64,000 nt of DNA from Gonocerus acuteangulatus (lineage: Eukaryota; Arthropoda; Insecta; Hemiptera; Coreidae), in the NCBI GenBank assembly GCA_946811695.1, contig OX328125.1, positions 93,956,760-94,020,759 on the forward strand, written 5' to 3'. The position numbers and the translations under genes are program-made. Of this stretch, positions 1-12,579 are shown one piece after another (position 1 is the stretch's first letter; every line of letters begins with the position of its first letter). The notes beneath the pieces are model-generated. The model saw nothing but the letters and a program-made list of their open reading frames with translations. It was not told where the DNA came from and searched no databases.

Positions 1-378
1 GTAAGAGTGGAGTCGGAATTTGTCATGTGAGTCTATTGGCTCGCTTGGTGGAAGATAGAGCGAACACACTGACATACGAAATGGGGCGTACACTGTAACA
101 GCTACTGCTTGAACTCTAGTCTGTATCTGTATCAATCAATAGACAATGTTTGACCGAACTACCAGAAATACTCCGCAAGTTGGACCACTACTGGCAAACT
201 TCAACAAATTAGGCACTAACTTACTTTGTATTGTTTAGATGATGCCGAAATTAACGGAAGCCGTCAACGAAGCGTCAAACATACAATAACGGCGATTTAT
301 GTCCTTTAATATCACTAAATTTAGTGATATTGGAAGATTTAGCCCCATAGGCTGTTTATTTTTATTTTTTATTTTTTT
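1..378. other. No recognisable feature
   Basis: AT-rich DNA with no open frame of note and no repeat shared with the rest of the window. A short inverted motif lies near 308-332 (CTAAATTTAG). Confidence 0.4.
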
Positions 379-506
379 TTAGAATGAGTTGGCCAAGGGG
401 TTGAGCATTCGACTGTTGTTAAGGAGGACCGAAGTTCAAAACTCGACCCTTACGGTCAAGAATCTTATACCACTACAGTATCTGCCCCCGAATTTGGTAC
501 AAAAAA
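379..506 (+). repeat. Degenerate SINE-A copy with internal deletion
   Basis: A worn tRNA-like head (GAGTTGGCCAAGGGGTTGAG, then AAGTTCAAAACTCG) joins directly to the distal body (ACGGTCAAGAATC ... CTACAGTATCTGCCCC). These are the two ends of family A, whose full copies lie at 48737 and 60039. The middle, about 200 bases, is missing. No TSD is seen, so this looks like an old copy. Confidence 0.6.
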
Positions 507-1319
507 AATACTTTCTTCGCTTTACAAGGTAAAATTCGTTATCAACTGAATCCGTTCACCAGAACATGGTTTTTGGCCGAAATTCGCCCGTACGTTTTTG
601 TCTTACTAGGATTGAGGGTACATTTTTCATTCGTTTTATAACGTACGAATGATACAATTTTTTAGAACTGTTTTCCTAATTAATTTTAGTTTGGGTACAA
701 AACAATCGTTTCAGTTTAATTTTGTTATCAATGTTTCACATTCTTCAAATAAAGACATTTAAACTTTGGTTACGTTTGGAGTATAGAAGAATTAGAAAAT
801 AAAAATTTGTATAAACAGACATAAGCAGTTTTGGGTTTGTTTTTTTTTTTTTTATATTACGAAAGCTTAATTTTTTTTCTTTAGAGATACAGTTCTGTAG
901 TAATTTTCGACAGACTTCGTTGGGGAAATAAGTGCTTGGAACTAGGAAAGTGTTGGTCCGTTGCTTTGAACGTTTTTTTTGTGTTCCTTTTCTCAGTATT
1001 TTATTGCTTTTGGTTTTTGTAATTGCTTTAAGCGGTAAAGTTAATGTGCCAGTAAAACAAGATAATGTAAAATGAGAAACCATCTTTTCCTATTTGTAAC
1101 TGACTTTTCCGAGCGGAAGGAGAAGATGCTGAGTAAGCAATTTCCGCTACTGTAAATATTCTGCCTATAATACCGCATAAAATCTCATTTTTCTTTAATG
1201 TTTCACGAAATATTTACTATAGTTTCTACATGAAACTCAGGATAAGAACTTTTTGTAAACGCGCTAAGATGACACAGTCCTTTCGTTACGGACTTTTTTG
1301 ATCTTCTGCTTGTTTTTTA
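507..1319. other. No recognisable feature
   Basis: AT-rich sequence. The 112-codon minus frame at 745-1083 is Lys/Asn/Phe-rich, resembles no family I know, and looks like chance in A/T-rich DNA. Confidence 0.4.
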
Positions 1320-1327
1320 TATACATA

Positions 1328-1465
1328 TATATTGACTGTTAGTCTGTCTGTTCTTTATAGAAATCCACACCGTTTGACCAAACTTGCCACACAGGTCGGT
1401 CTTGATCCGAGAGTGTCATACGCTAGGTCAAAATAGTCTAGGACTCACAGTTCGGAGGTCACAGA
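1328..1465 (+). repeat. Interspersed repeat I, copy 1
   Basis: Contains AAATCCACACCGTTTGACC, CAAACTTGCCACAC and GTCTAGGACT in order. The same motifs occur in the same order on the other strand at 5745-5895. It is a diverged two-copy dispersed repeat whose class I cannot assign. Confidence 0.55.
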
Positions 1466-2138
1466 AAAGTTACAGATTTTGCATTATTAGATTTTAATAT
1501 TACTTATTTGGTTTTTAATTTCTATTTGTCTTTCTAGTTGCAGAAAGTAGGTGTAGTTAGTATATAATAAACAGTAAAGTATTTCAAAAACAAGAGATTA
1601 GAAGGACGAGCTGCATTTAAATTTAGTGCATTATCACGATGCTATATTTGGCTCGAGTTCCTTCCGCCAGGTGTTTAGCTTTCATTTTTTTCTCTTCTTA
1701 GATTTTTTGCGGAGAGTCGTTCCTTCAAAGGGTGCTTTTAAAATAGAAATTCTCGGGAGTTTGTCTCACTAAAAATATCTGTGCCTCTAAGCAGGATACG
1801 ACCAAGCTATCTACATACTATCGGGAAAGGAAGTTCAGTAAATATTGTGTCAGATGGCGATAAGCTAGGAAAAAGGAGGGGTACGCCTGCAACAAAACCA
1901 GGGGTACCCCCTCACAAAAAGCAGCTGTCGCCAATTGCTTTATTCGGCTATGGCTTTACTAAACTCCTGTTCATACAATTTAATTTCACGGATCAATGGG
2001 CTGGCAACATGGCCACTTCAACAAAATTTAACCATGTAAAGAACAATACAATGAGATTGAAAATTAAAAGATTCATTGAAAGAAAGTTCATTCCGTTCTA
2101 TATCCTTTCAATTTAATGGTCTACTCAATCTGACATAA
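1466..2138. other. No recognisable feature
   Basis: No repeat homology to other parts of the window. The plus frame at 1781-2116 (111 codons) starts in a slightly more GC-balanced patch but has no motif I recognise and no splice-supported neighbours. Confidence 0.35.
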
Positions 2139-2720
2139 TATAGCCCATTCATTTAAATGAAATAGTACAAATCCCGCATGCGCGAAATTCTGCGTGCTTT
2201 ATTCCCGACGGGTCCACCATTTGCATTACTATTTCAATGAACAACACGCTACGTGAAGCTCAATAAAAAATGATTATGTCTCGTTTTGGATTAGGAAAGG
2301 CTATGACAGGTCAAGCAAGAGGAGATAATGTTTAATGTTTATCAATACGTAGCCGAAGCTAAGACTGAAAACAATTTAGACTATTGCGATACCTGTTCAA
2401 ATAGACGGTTTGATAGAGGGAAAAGGGGGTGGCCTAAATTCCCGGTAGAAAATTGGCTTCAAAAATTCTCTCAATCATAACCTTATCATTATGAAAATTT
2501 AAAAAAATCAGCCTTCGCTTTGGCGATTGATAAATATTAAACTATCTCCCTTATCTAACCTCTCAAAGCGTTCCCTAGTCTTAAACGAGACATAATCGGT
2601 TTTTATAGTGATTCACGTTAAGTGTTTGATCATTAAAAGGTTTTACCAATGGCGGAACAGAAGGGAAAGCGCAGGGAAATATACCCGCCGACGTTCGCGC
2701 ATGCGCAATTGAACTCCTGT
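2139..2720 (+). mobile_element. Foldback element D, copy 1
   Basis: Two arms of about 230-240 bases are inverted copies of each other. The left arm has CGCATGCGCGAAATTC, GATTATGTCTCGTTT and TTTATCAATAC. The right arm has their complements, AAACGAGACATAATCG and TCGCGCATGCGCAATT. The loop near 2385-2500 contains CCTGTTCAAATAGA, a copy of the family's own terminus. The left end begins TATAGCC; the right end has lost the final bases seen in the copy at 19359-20152. No open frame spans it, so it is non-autonomous. Confidence 0.8.
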
Positions 2721-2867
2721 AAAACGACCAACTAAGGGCTTTGGTAAAACAACACGCTACCATCTGTAAAGATTTGGCCACATTAAAACCTGAATTATTT
2801 TTTCAGCAACCTAATATCTTGGTGATCAATGCCAAGACTTTTTGCTTTCATTATATTTATATATATG

Positions 2868-2934
<67 letters not shown>

Positions 2935-3363
2935 TCACACAGTAGATTCTCCCTAATCCGGCGTCGTCGGGACCAGGGTACAGTCGGATTAGGGACAACG
3001 CCGGATTCGAGAATTCAGTTAGAAGGTGTTACTTATGTATTTGAAAAACCTTATTATTTGAGGAGATAATAATATGTACCATTTCATATATATTTATTTA
3101 TTTGCATATTTATGTAAAATTTATGCACCGAATTATAAAGTAAATTCAAAATATGCAAATCCTTTACATATTGGTGTATATTGCAGGCGTTCCAACCGCA
3201 GGTGCCTCAGGAGAAACATTTATTTTCTCTGTACAAACACAAGTTCCTGCCTCTAAAACGCAACATATATGCCTTCTTTGACTTCCATTTAATGAAATAA
3301 TCCGAAAAAATGAATGGCTAACTCTCGGAGATCGCCAAATAAGAGAGAGTATACTGTATGCCT
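2721..3363. other. Unrecognised DNA flanking a TA microsatellite
   Basis: Apart from the TA tract at 2872-2928 I see nothing. The short Ile/Tyr frames here are TA-repeat artefacts. Confidence 0.4.
2872..2928. repeat. (TA)n microsatellite
   Basis: Uninterrupted TA dinucleotide run bounded by TGTATG on the left and TGTACACTC on the right. Confidence 0.97.
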
Positions 3364-3364
3364 G

Positions 3365-3554
3365 TTTTTTTTTCTTTTGGTTAATGGCTTATCATCATTT
3401 AGGCTATTAACGCCGGACTATCTACAGGCTGCCACCCTCTTATAATGCCAACTGCATGTGGTCGGTTACCCATTCAGGTACTGGCCACGCCCGACGTTCC
3501 TTAACTTCGGTGATCAATGGGAACCGGTGCATTGAACATGTCTATGGCCGTTGG
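3365..3554 (-). mobile_element. 5S rRNA-headed SINE, copy 1
   Basis: Read on the minus strand it opens with CCAACGGCCATAGACATG and continues through 5S-type promoter elements: ACCGAAGTTAAG (box A region) and CAGTACCTGAATGGGT (intermediate element and box C region). The central block follows (GGGTGGCAGCCTGTAGATAG), then a diverged tail (CGGCGTTAATAGCC) and a short A/T-rich end. It is more decayed than the copies at 43478 and 57984, and I could not find a TSD. Confidence 0.8.
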
Positions 3555-5104
3555 ATGGTGTTTTTTTATTGTTTACATCATAAATGTGAATCGTCAAAAC
3601 AGCGGTGCAAGAAAATAAATGATAAACAGTAAATTAGATAAGATCTGACATCTAAAAGTAAAATTACTCCATGGGGAAAAAGAAACTCATCGATTGCTAT
3701 CGTTACTGAAGTCAATATTTTAGTCAAATATCAATAAGATAAAAGTTCTATTATCTCTTCGGAGTTCTGAGAAGACTCTGTCATAAGCGTCATATATCTT
3801 CGGACTAATCGACTTTGTTAATAAAGACTTCATTGGAATGATCAATGAGAAGACTGATAGGGTAGTATTTCTATTAGATCGTTTATTCATTGAAATGTAT
3901 TGCAACAAAGTTTCAGGAATGTTATTTGAAGAAATTCGTTGCCTTAAAATAAAATATCGCAGTAGTATTTTTAATTTGACACAACACAAAATAAGACTCA
4001 AATGAAAATGTGTCACTCTTTCCTATGTAGGGGGAATTGCATTAAGACAGGAAAAGTGATACAAGTGCCCTCTGGTGTTCAAGCTCTGAAGGTACATGCA
4101 GTTTTGATGGTTGATAAAGAGATATTTACCAATGTCTTACATAGTCATAACTGAAAAACACCAATTTTTGAGTTGTGTCACTTTAGAAATACTAGTGCAA
4201 TAGGAGGCGTCTCTGGAGTAAACGGACATACAAACACTTATGCAAATTTTAAGAATGGTCATTTTGGTACCTAGTAGATAAGGATCGTTTATGATTTTAA
4301 AACATTTTTATAACGTTTATACAAGTGTGCGAAAATATGACTATAAATTAGCACATTGGATTAGGTAATACGTTAATAACATAGCTTCTGAGTATTATAA
4401 CCCAGAAAAAAGAGAATTAGAGGCGGAAGCCACTAATGCCGTGGTTATTTTGCATGCGTTTCTCGTTTCAGATTTGTTCGAGCAGGATTGACCACAACGT
4501 CTCGCTTTCTTCAGGATCACGCCATGTAAGCGTAGGAAATGACTAGATCGAAGAGAATTCACCTTCTGGAATCATTTCATATTCATAAAGGCAAAAATCT
4601 TCACTAAAGGAGTATTTTCATATTTGTAAAGAGCGAAACTTCGCATATTGCCATTTACGCCTAATATATAGATAATCATCGACTGGTTTTGGTTTAACCA
4701 GTCGCTGTTAAACTCATGGAAACCGGTGTAATAGCACATCATTCGGCCAACATTCGCCACGAAAATATGTATCAAAGAATAAAAAACCTGTTTCATTAAA
4801 CAGTTAATTAATAAATGTGCACATAGTTAGTGCAAAAAAAATAAATAAATAAATTGCAAACCAAATAAGTAATATTAAAATCTAATAACGCAAATAAAGT
4901 TACAGATTAAAAAAATTCTTCCTACAGAGCGACTCGAACTTGGAACCTTGCAGTTATCGGCAACCAGAAATGTGAAATCAGCAGTAGAGGCGATGGCATA
5001 TTTAGCTTAGGACTTCACTTGTCAAACAACTGGCAATAAGTCACAGATGATAGAATGATGTTCCGTTACGATGCGTCTTGATGAATCTCTCATTTTTTCA
5101 ATGA
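3555..5104. other. No recognisable feature
   Basis: AT-rich DNA. The minus frames at 3720-4016 and 4572-4796 carry no recognisable motif. A weak tRNA-like minus-strand patch near 4921-4965 is too diverged to call. Confidence 0.35.
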
Positions 5105-5112
5105 TTTCTGAC

Positions 5113-5700
5113 TAGTGTTGTTAAAAGCGAGCCCTGACTAGGGGCTTCAGGCCTGAACCTTGAACCTTACCTCTACAGCCCGAGCTCTGAGGGCTCGATG
5201 AAGGCTCGGGAGTGAGGCTTCAGCCTAACCTTATCAAGCCCTGAAGGTCCTCCCTCAAGCCTTGAAGGCTCGGCCTTGGAGCCCTGGGAAGGTAGAGCTT
5301 TGGCAAGCACGGTTATAGTAGTATAGTAGTAGTACGGCAGTGTTGCCATCACGGTCTAACAGAAGAGTTTATTTTTTAGGAAAAGTTACTATTTTTACCC
5401 AATTAGTGATCCATATAATTAGTTTATCAATGAAATGGTGAATTTAATTGCCAGTGAATAATTTCAATGTGGCAGAAAGAATTTAGGACGAATCTACTAA
5501 AGTATATTTCATGAAACAGCTGTTTGCCCACTATCCGCCATTTTGGAAATGAAAAGTAAAAGGCTTCAAAGCATGCGCCTTCGCCCGAGGCGAACCTTCA
5601 AGACTCGCGCCTTCTACCAAGCCGAGCCTTCAAGGCTCAAAGCTCGAGCTTTTAGGAGCCGCGCCTTCTAGCCTTAAAGGCGCGCTCTTTTACAACAGTA
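5113..5700. mobile_element. hAT-like MITE with GC-rich subterminal repeats
   Basis: The termini are inverted repeats (TAGTGTTGTTAAAAGCG on the left, CGCTCTTTTACAACAGTA on the right). A perfect 8-bp direct repeat, TTTCTGAC, flanks the element at 5105-5112 and 5701-5708. An 8-bp TSD is the hallmark of the hAT superfamily. Just inside each end lie about 180 bases (left) and 130 bases (right) packed with variants of AGGCTCGAGCCTTGAAGGC in both orientations, far GC-richer than the neighbourhood. The middle (about 5310-5560) is AT-rich and non-coding, so it needs a transposase in trans. Confidence 0.85.
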
Positions 5701-5744
5701 TTTCTGACAATTCAATCTTCTGTAACTGTTCGGGATTACAGTTT

Positions 5745-5895
5745 CGATGGTCTCTGAACTGTAAGTCCTAGACGATTGTGACCAAGCCTATGACACTCCC
5801 CTGTTCAAGACCTAATTGTGTGCCAAGTTTGGTCAAAATCGGTCAAACAGTGTGGATTTGTATAAGGATCAAACTTACAGACGGACAAACAGATG
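5745..5895 (-). repeat. Interspersed repeat I, copy 2
   Basis: On the minus strand it reads AAATCCACACTGTTTGACCG, CAAACTTGGCACACAA and GTCTAGGACTTACAG, matching 1328-1465. This copy is slightly longer and has the more regular motif order. Confidence 0.55.
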
Positions 5896-5896
5896 A

Positions 5897-6161
5897 ATAT
5901 ATATGGATCATGTTAATCAGAAAGGAACCAAGTGCCTTATTTTGAAAACAATTACATAGTGTTATTTACGTTGTCCGAAATGTTACTCTCAATAGAAACG
6001 CCATGAAAATAGTTAGTGGAATATTGTATAGTTTGTCCACAAAATAATTGGAAGATGAATAATTAACTGAATCCCCGTGATATTGCAACTTAAAGGGCAA
6101 TTTTCTCAGAACGTTGATACTCTCGCTTGGTTCCTTTCTGATTAACATGATCCATATATAT
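5897..6161. repeat. Perfect 36-bp inverted repeat
   Basis: Bases 5897-5932 and 6126-6161 are exact reverse complements over 36 bases. Each arm contains GATCATGTTAATCAGAAAGG or its complement. About 190 bases of AT-rich sequence separate them. Perfect arms suggest a young foldback or a recent inverted duplication. Confidence 0.85.
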
Positions 6162-6630
6162 ATTATTATTGAGGTTTATATATATATGAGTAGATTCTGC
6201 AAGGGTAGCACAATGTAACTCGGCCAATGGGCTCATTCTGAATACCACGATCCCATTCACAAGACCGCAAGAGGAGAATTAAAACTCCTAGAAATTAATT
6301 AAAGAAATCAATTAACCAACTCGTCAATACACAGAGACTAATTCGAATATTATTGAACATCGCTTTAAATTGCTTGGAAAAAAAAATTCTGTCGGTTAGC
6401 AATATCTTCGAAAAATAAGTTCTTGTAGGAAATAGAAATAAATAAAGAATTTTTAATGAAACATTCAATGTTTTTTACAAATTCGTTGTATTCCTTGATT
6501 GACAATTAAACTAGCCGAGACCGATAAAACATTTTAATCGCATCTTTCTGTTAGATTAATGCAGAAAAAACTTGAATTTGAATGGGTAACATAGTAATAT
6601 ATATAAAATGGAAAAGTATATATGTTTTAA
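6162..6630. other. No recognisable feature
   Basis: AT-rich, no coding signal, no shared repeat. Confidence 0.4.
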
Positions 6631-6939
6631 GGGGGCGAGGTTAGCTCAGTGATAGAGCAGTGGACTCATATGCTGGAGGACCTGAGTTCAAATCCCGAGC
6701 AAGCAATAAAGATTTTTTCTTCCAGTGTCTTCGTTCAAGGGTTGAATGCGGCCTCCCTGGCCGTCCCTAGCTCAACCCAGCCTTTAATTAATTTCGAAGG
6801 AGCAAGGGGAAAATCAGGCGGTCGGAGCCTAGTACTGACCACACTATCTCCCTAGTGTGCTGTATGGTCATGAATGATATACCTCTACAGTATCTGCCCT
6901 CAGGGGCCTCGTGGCCTGTTAGGGGACTGATTTTTTTTT
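6631..6939 (+). mobile_element. SINE-A, copy 1 (internal deletion)
   Basis: tRNA-type head GGGGGCGAGGTTAGCTCAGT with box A (TAGCTCAGTGA) and a box-B-like GAGTTCAAATCCC. The family T6 follows at 6713-6718. The body has CCCAGCCTTTAATTAATT, GGGGAAAATCAGGCGG and GACCACACTATCTCCC. The 3' end is GGACTGA followed by nine T. Relative to the copies at 48737 and 60039 it lacks the GGGTACCTTGGGTGC segment. Flanks are both TATATAT-T/TTTAA-like, a possible but weak TSD. Confidence 0.88.
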
Positions 6940-7556
6940 CTATATATATTTTTTAAATATTTATTAATCTACCGTTCTCGACTTAGGAATGGCCAATCCT
7001 AAGCCGAGCGAATACAACCTCCTCCCTTCTACTGGCTCAATAATTATCCATTGAAAACACTGGTAAAAATAAAATATCGGATAATGAGAGAGCAGCCCTA
7101 AAAAAAATGTAACGAATAAGAAGACAACGTCGATCTACGCCAGAACTATTGTCCCTTAGTCAATATTTTACTTAAATGTCAATAAGATAAAAGCGCTGGA
7201 TTATCTCTTGCCTATACCGAGAGGACACCAGCACGTGCGATGGCGGGCTATCGACAGCGATAGCGAGTCTGGCAACACGATTAGAAATAACCGAAATCCG
7301 CTTACTTGTCCACTGCGCATGAGTATATTTGCCAGCCAATCAATGAAATTAACAACGCAGCACGAACCTATTACTACACGGAAGTGTCAGCTACATTTTA
7401 TAGGTTGACGCAATCGTGGAAAGTTTAGACATCTCACTATCCAACTTCTCTTATCGTGGTCATCGGATGTAAATTTCAGCACGCACATTCCGATGAGATC
7501 CAGTTATTAAGGTTACGAAACATTCATACAAATCCTCATCAATTAATTTATTTATA
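6940..7556. other. No recognisable feature
   Basis: Mostly unique-looking DNA. 7195-7300 is more GC-balanced (CGATGGCGGGCTATCG) but has no supported exon. Confidence 0.35.
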
Positions 7557-8212
<656 letters not shown>

Positions 8213-8534
8213 GTGACGGCCTCTCTTTTCTGCAATGCTGCTTCTGTCCAGAGTGCTATTTCACCGAATTCCTCTCCGGCTTCTTCACCCACCCTTGGTG
8301 GTTCATTCCCTTGCAAACCAACAAGGATAGATAATAGTCTGAAGAAGCCATGGAGGAATCCGGCTCTTTATACCTGTAGCACTTTGGAGAGGAGCAGTGC
8401 TGAAGACATCCCACTAACCAAACACACGTATCTAGCACGGTAGTGCGCTTGGTCAAGTTCCAGCCTACACACACTTTGTGTATATTACAGGAAGTATTTT
8501 AGCCGATTTTTACCTTCCCATAGCTTGTCATTTT
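8213..8534. other. No recognisable feature
   Basis: Slightly GC-richer than the surroundings, but its frames have no motif I recognise. Confidence 0.35.
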
Positions 8535-8833
8535 ATTGGGCCAAGTTTTAGGCCCTCAATACCTTGTCAGGAACTAATTATGCCCTCTCAGTTATTTGAC
8601 CATTCTAATTGACTTGGCCAGTTTTCGCTAAATAATGCTCTTTTTAACTTACATAGAGTTTATAAAACCCAGATCGTTTTAAATGATCTTTAAATGCCAG
8701 ATATTTAATAATGAATCCGATCGCCATAGCGACCATCATTAAGCTAAAACTGGCCAAATTGGAAATGCACAAATAAGTAAGAGGGTGTTATTAGGTTCTT
8801 GACAAGGTTAAAGGCCCTAAAACTTGGTCCAAT
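8535..8833. mobile_element. Inverted-repeat MITE (unclassified)
   Basis: The left arm ATTGGGCCAAGTTTTAGGCC ... CTTGGCCAGTTTTCGCT pairs with the right arm AGCTAAAACTGGCC ... CTAAAACTTGGTCCAAT. Each arm is about 100 bases at roughly 80% match, around an AT-rich centre. There is no open frame. No convincing TSD is visible, so I do not assign a superfamily. Confidence 0.75.
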
Positions 8834-8927
8834 ACTATGATATCATAACATTCACAGGCAAACTCTTTTTTGGAGGTGCCTGGAACTTGGCCTCTTTTTT
8901 TCAACGGTAGTTTTTTTTGGGAATCGA

Positions 8928-9080
8928 TTTTTTCTTTTAGTGTCGTCGTTCAAGGTTCGACCTAAGTGGCTCCAGCCCAGCTCACCTTAATGCCCTTAAT
9001 GGGTATCCGCAAAGGGGAAAATCAGGCAGAAAGAGGGGCTCTACAATATCTCTGCAATATCGGTACCTCTGGACCTTTAT
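8928..9080 (+). repeat. SINE-A body fragment
   Basis: Retains TTCTTTTAGTG, GTTCAAGGTTCGACC, CCCAGCTCACCTTAATG and GGGGAAAATCAGGC of the A body, then a scrambled CTCTACAATATCT. The tRNA head and poly(T) tail are missing or unrecognisable. Confidence 0.6.
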
Positions 9081-10304
9081 TTTTGGTATCTAATAACTCA
9101 TATCTAATTAATTAAATCATTTGTAACATTGGCTTAGCCGTCTTGTGTTGTTTCTTATGTAACTCATAATCGGAATGTCAACTATTACCCAAATAACAAA
9201 CTGATAAATGACGTCCTACAGAAAAATAATGAAACATTGTAATGATCTTGGCCCATCGGACATTATCTTGAGACGATAAACACTAAATACCAATCATTAG
9301 TATTAATTAATATGATATTGTAAAAAATGAGGTATGCAGCCGTCTGGACTCCACACGTCCCGATAATTGGAGTGATAACGACGAGTATATTTACTTTATG
9401 ATGTGTGGAATTGTATAGCCCAGTTCCATGCCTATCCTGCGATAACCCATTTCCAGCCTACAAATAGGGGCACTGCTGATATCCAGGGACATTCTCTAAC
9501 ACAATATCTTCATTCAGTTGAAGTTCTCTACTTGGTACGATTTTGCGAGCAATACTCTAATACTTAAAATGAAATAAAATCAGAACGTGAACGAAGCAAG
9601 CTAATTGGGGATTCTTTAGGACGCGTCCATCTACAAATACAATTTGTGGTCCATTTTCTTCTTAATTATAGGTCTATTTTTTGGATTTTCTTTTTATCCA
9701 TTTATATATATATATATTTTTCATCAATTTCTTGGATGTTGCTTCTACCCTTACTTATTGACGACGGCAATCGGTCACCAAATTAAGTAATACCAGCGAC
9801 TTTAACTTACTTCGTTACTAGGATTAAGGCCCATTTATTTTTCAAATATTATCGTAATCGGGTTTTCATACTTTCGCTTATAACTTGAAAAAATTCAATA
9901 TTCATTTTGAACTATTCAGTTATTGGTCCCGTAGGTTGTAACATTACAACACCGAGCAGGTCAGATGTTTATATCAAAATAAATAACTCTCTGTTAAAGA
10001 AAGTCCATATTCAACTTTTCAGCTGAGATCATCATATCGTCGCTACAAATGCAAAGTATCGAATGTGAAAATCACCACTTTTCAGAGTGGAAAAGCATTT
10101 ATTCATAACTTTTTTTTGGACAGTCAAATATTCGGCAGATTTGACCTTTTGATAGTGGAATTCTTTCCCTTTAATAGAGTGATCTAAGATTCAAGAATTT
10201 GCAGTACATAAGTCCAGCAGAAATTAGTAAAGATTGACAATGAAAGAAGGCATTTTTTCACATTCGTTACTTTGCATTTGTATCGACGATATGTTCATAT
10301 GTTT
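9081..10304. other. No recognisable feature
   Basis: AT-rich, no recognised coding or repeat family. Confidence 0.4.
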
Positions 10305-10305
10305 T

Positions 10306-10361
<56 letters not shown>
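10305..10361. repeat. (CA)n(TA)n microsatellite
   Basis: A short CA run passes directly into a TA run of about 36 bases. Confidence 0.95.
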
Positions 10362-10364
<3 letters not shown>

Positions 10365-10374
10365 TACATATAAA

Positions 10375-10590
10375 TCAGTCCAGTAACAGGCCCAGAGGGT
10401 ACATAGCGTGGTCAGTAATATGATCCAGCCGCATGATTTTCGCACTTGTAGGTACCCGTTAAATTAATGAAAGGCTGGTTGCGGTCCAGGACCCCAAATC
10501 TAACCCTCAACGACGACATTAGAAGATAAAATCTTAAGTTCACGCCTGATTTGTGAACTCAGGTCCTCCACAACATTATTCCGGTGCTAT
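10375..10590 (-). repeat. SINE-A, diverged copy
   Basis: On the minus strand: GGAGGACCTGAGTTCACAAA, AGATTTTATCTTC, ACCCCAAATC, ATCATATTACTGACCACG, and at the 3' end GGGCCTGTTACTGGACTG. That 3' end abuts the TA microsatellite at 10305-10361, where the family tail would be. Confidence 0.65.
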
Positions 10591-12521
10591 AATATTAGCT
10601 AAACTTATGAATATAGAGTGTTGTACGACTCCCAAGGTTATTGGCATCAATTGCCACTACTTTGCCCATTGCCAAAGACAAGTAAGCCTGTGTGTATTAG
10701 AGCTAATGTAGGGCCGTTATAATTTAGCTGAAACCTAATCGGGGAAAATCTGGATGTCTTAGGCATGTAAACGATGTCATGACATTTAATTTCATAACAT
10801 CAAATAAATGTTTTCATGGTGTTCACAAATCCAGAAAGAAATTCTTCGCTTGTCTCCCACAAATGAACTGCTAAATGCATAGCCATTACAACAGATAATT
10901 GATGATGGTAATAGTCAGGGAGCAATTATACAAAATAAAAAAAACCTAACAGAATCCAAAATTAACCATATAAAATGCTCCGGTATAAAAAGTCGAAAGC
11001 CGGAAGGACTAAATATTTTTGATGGTAACTGGTATAAAATATGGCTATTCAATTTCAATTTATAGTATAAAGCAAACACTGTACCATCACTGATTGGTAG
11101 CAATTTTGTCGTTAACTCTCCACTTTAGGCAACCTTTACTCTGAGGAGCTGTATAATCTTGGAGCATGACTATAACATTCGTAGTGTATTCCTTGTATGG
11201 GCTAAGCCTCATAAAACAAATGAACTGCAACTTAAATATGATCTTACAAAACTACCACTAGATAACAATTACAGCAAAAACATCAGGACAAACCATACAT
11301 GGATAAGGATTAAAGAAGACTTCGTAAATTTTAAAGCCATTAATCAGTGTCTTTAAAGACTGTCCAATTATGATTTTATGTAAAATATAATTTCAATAAA
11401 CTAAGTCAATGCTAAAGTTACTTACATATTTTTTTAAAATTTTATGCGTTAAGTATCGTTGACGAAAAACGCACTAAGATAAGTCTTTTAAGGACAAATT
11501 TTGCATTAGATGTTGCTATGTATAGTATTTATGTAGGATTTACAGAAAATTATTTTGAAGATAATATAAGTGCCGGTAATCCATAAAATAAATGCAGTAA
11601 CGACGGCCATCATAGCAAAAACTTTGGAAAACCTTGCAAAACAAAATAAATAAATTGCTCTTTTATGGGTCCGTCTCCCACGTGGGTATTGAAATCAATG
11701 AGAAAGCCAACGAATAATAATAATAATGCAAAAACAACACAAAATGATAACGCCGGAGTAGAAACGGTGTGCGGACATGATTTCAAAAAATGTATTTAAA
11801 AGCGAAATATTGACATTGTGGACTTAAGAATTGCTCCACACAGAAACTAAACTATGAAACATAAAAAGAAACTTAAATCATTGGAAAACTTCCGAAAGGC
11901 CGAACAGAGAAGTGGATTTTGCAAGAATGCTAATTGGCCATTCCAAAATAACGCACACTTATCTTCTAAAAGGATTATATCCACCCAACTGTAATCATTG
12001 TACTGACACATCAACCGGGCAAGAAATGCGAACAACATCAAAGTATTAAAATATATTAAATACGTAGGCATACCAATAGATATAAATTACCAATGAACTG
12101 CCAATGATTCATATGGGTAGAGGCAGTATAGACGGGAAACAAATGTTAAGCTTTTATTTTAACACATTATTTTGTAGCCCTCAATTTGTAGTTTTTTGTT
12201 GGCTTTCTGAAGATATTTTCCGAACCTTTTTATAACCATTTCATTTAGATTCTATTATCAGTTTCAGGACGATTTCTAGAGCTGATCGCATTTATTTCGG
12301 TTATAAATACATTTTTGAATATAAGTATTAAAAGATTCCTCCACGCAGGAGCAACTAAGCACATTTCTTAGAAGGTGGGTAGCGTAAACATTTTGTTGTA
12401 ATGAACCAATAATTTGAGCAAATTTGGGTCCGTTGTAAACCCCGCTTCAAATAAACCGATTTTGCTGGACAACTAACTCGTTCAATCCATTGTTATTGGA
12501 AAGGACATATGTGATGTGTGT

Positions 12522-12523
<2 letters not shown>
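10591..12523. other. No recognisable feature
   Basis: AT-rich. The minus frames at 10915-11103 and 11847-12071 and the plus frame at 11159-11356 lack motifs, splice context or repeat homology. Confidence 0.35.

Positions 12524-12576
<53 letters not shown>
12524..12576. repeat. (TA)n microsatellite
   Basis: Uninterrupted TA run. Confidence 0.95.

Positions 12577-12579
<3 letters not shown>

Noticed and set aside
2741..3069. Ile/Tyr-rich frames, also at 10224, 12518, 32814, 38723, 39573 and 55069
   Set aside because: Products of TA microsatellites in different frames.
4921..4965. tRNA-like SINE remnant
   Set aside because: Only a weak box-B-like resemblance (CGACTCGAACTTGGAACC); no head, body or tail of any family is recognisable.
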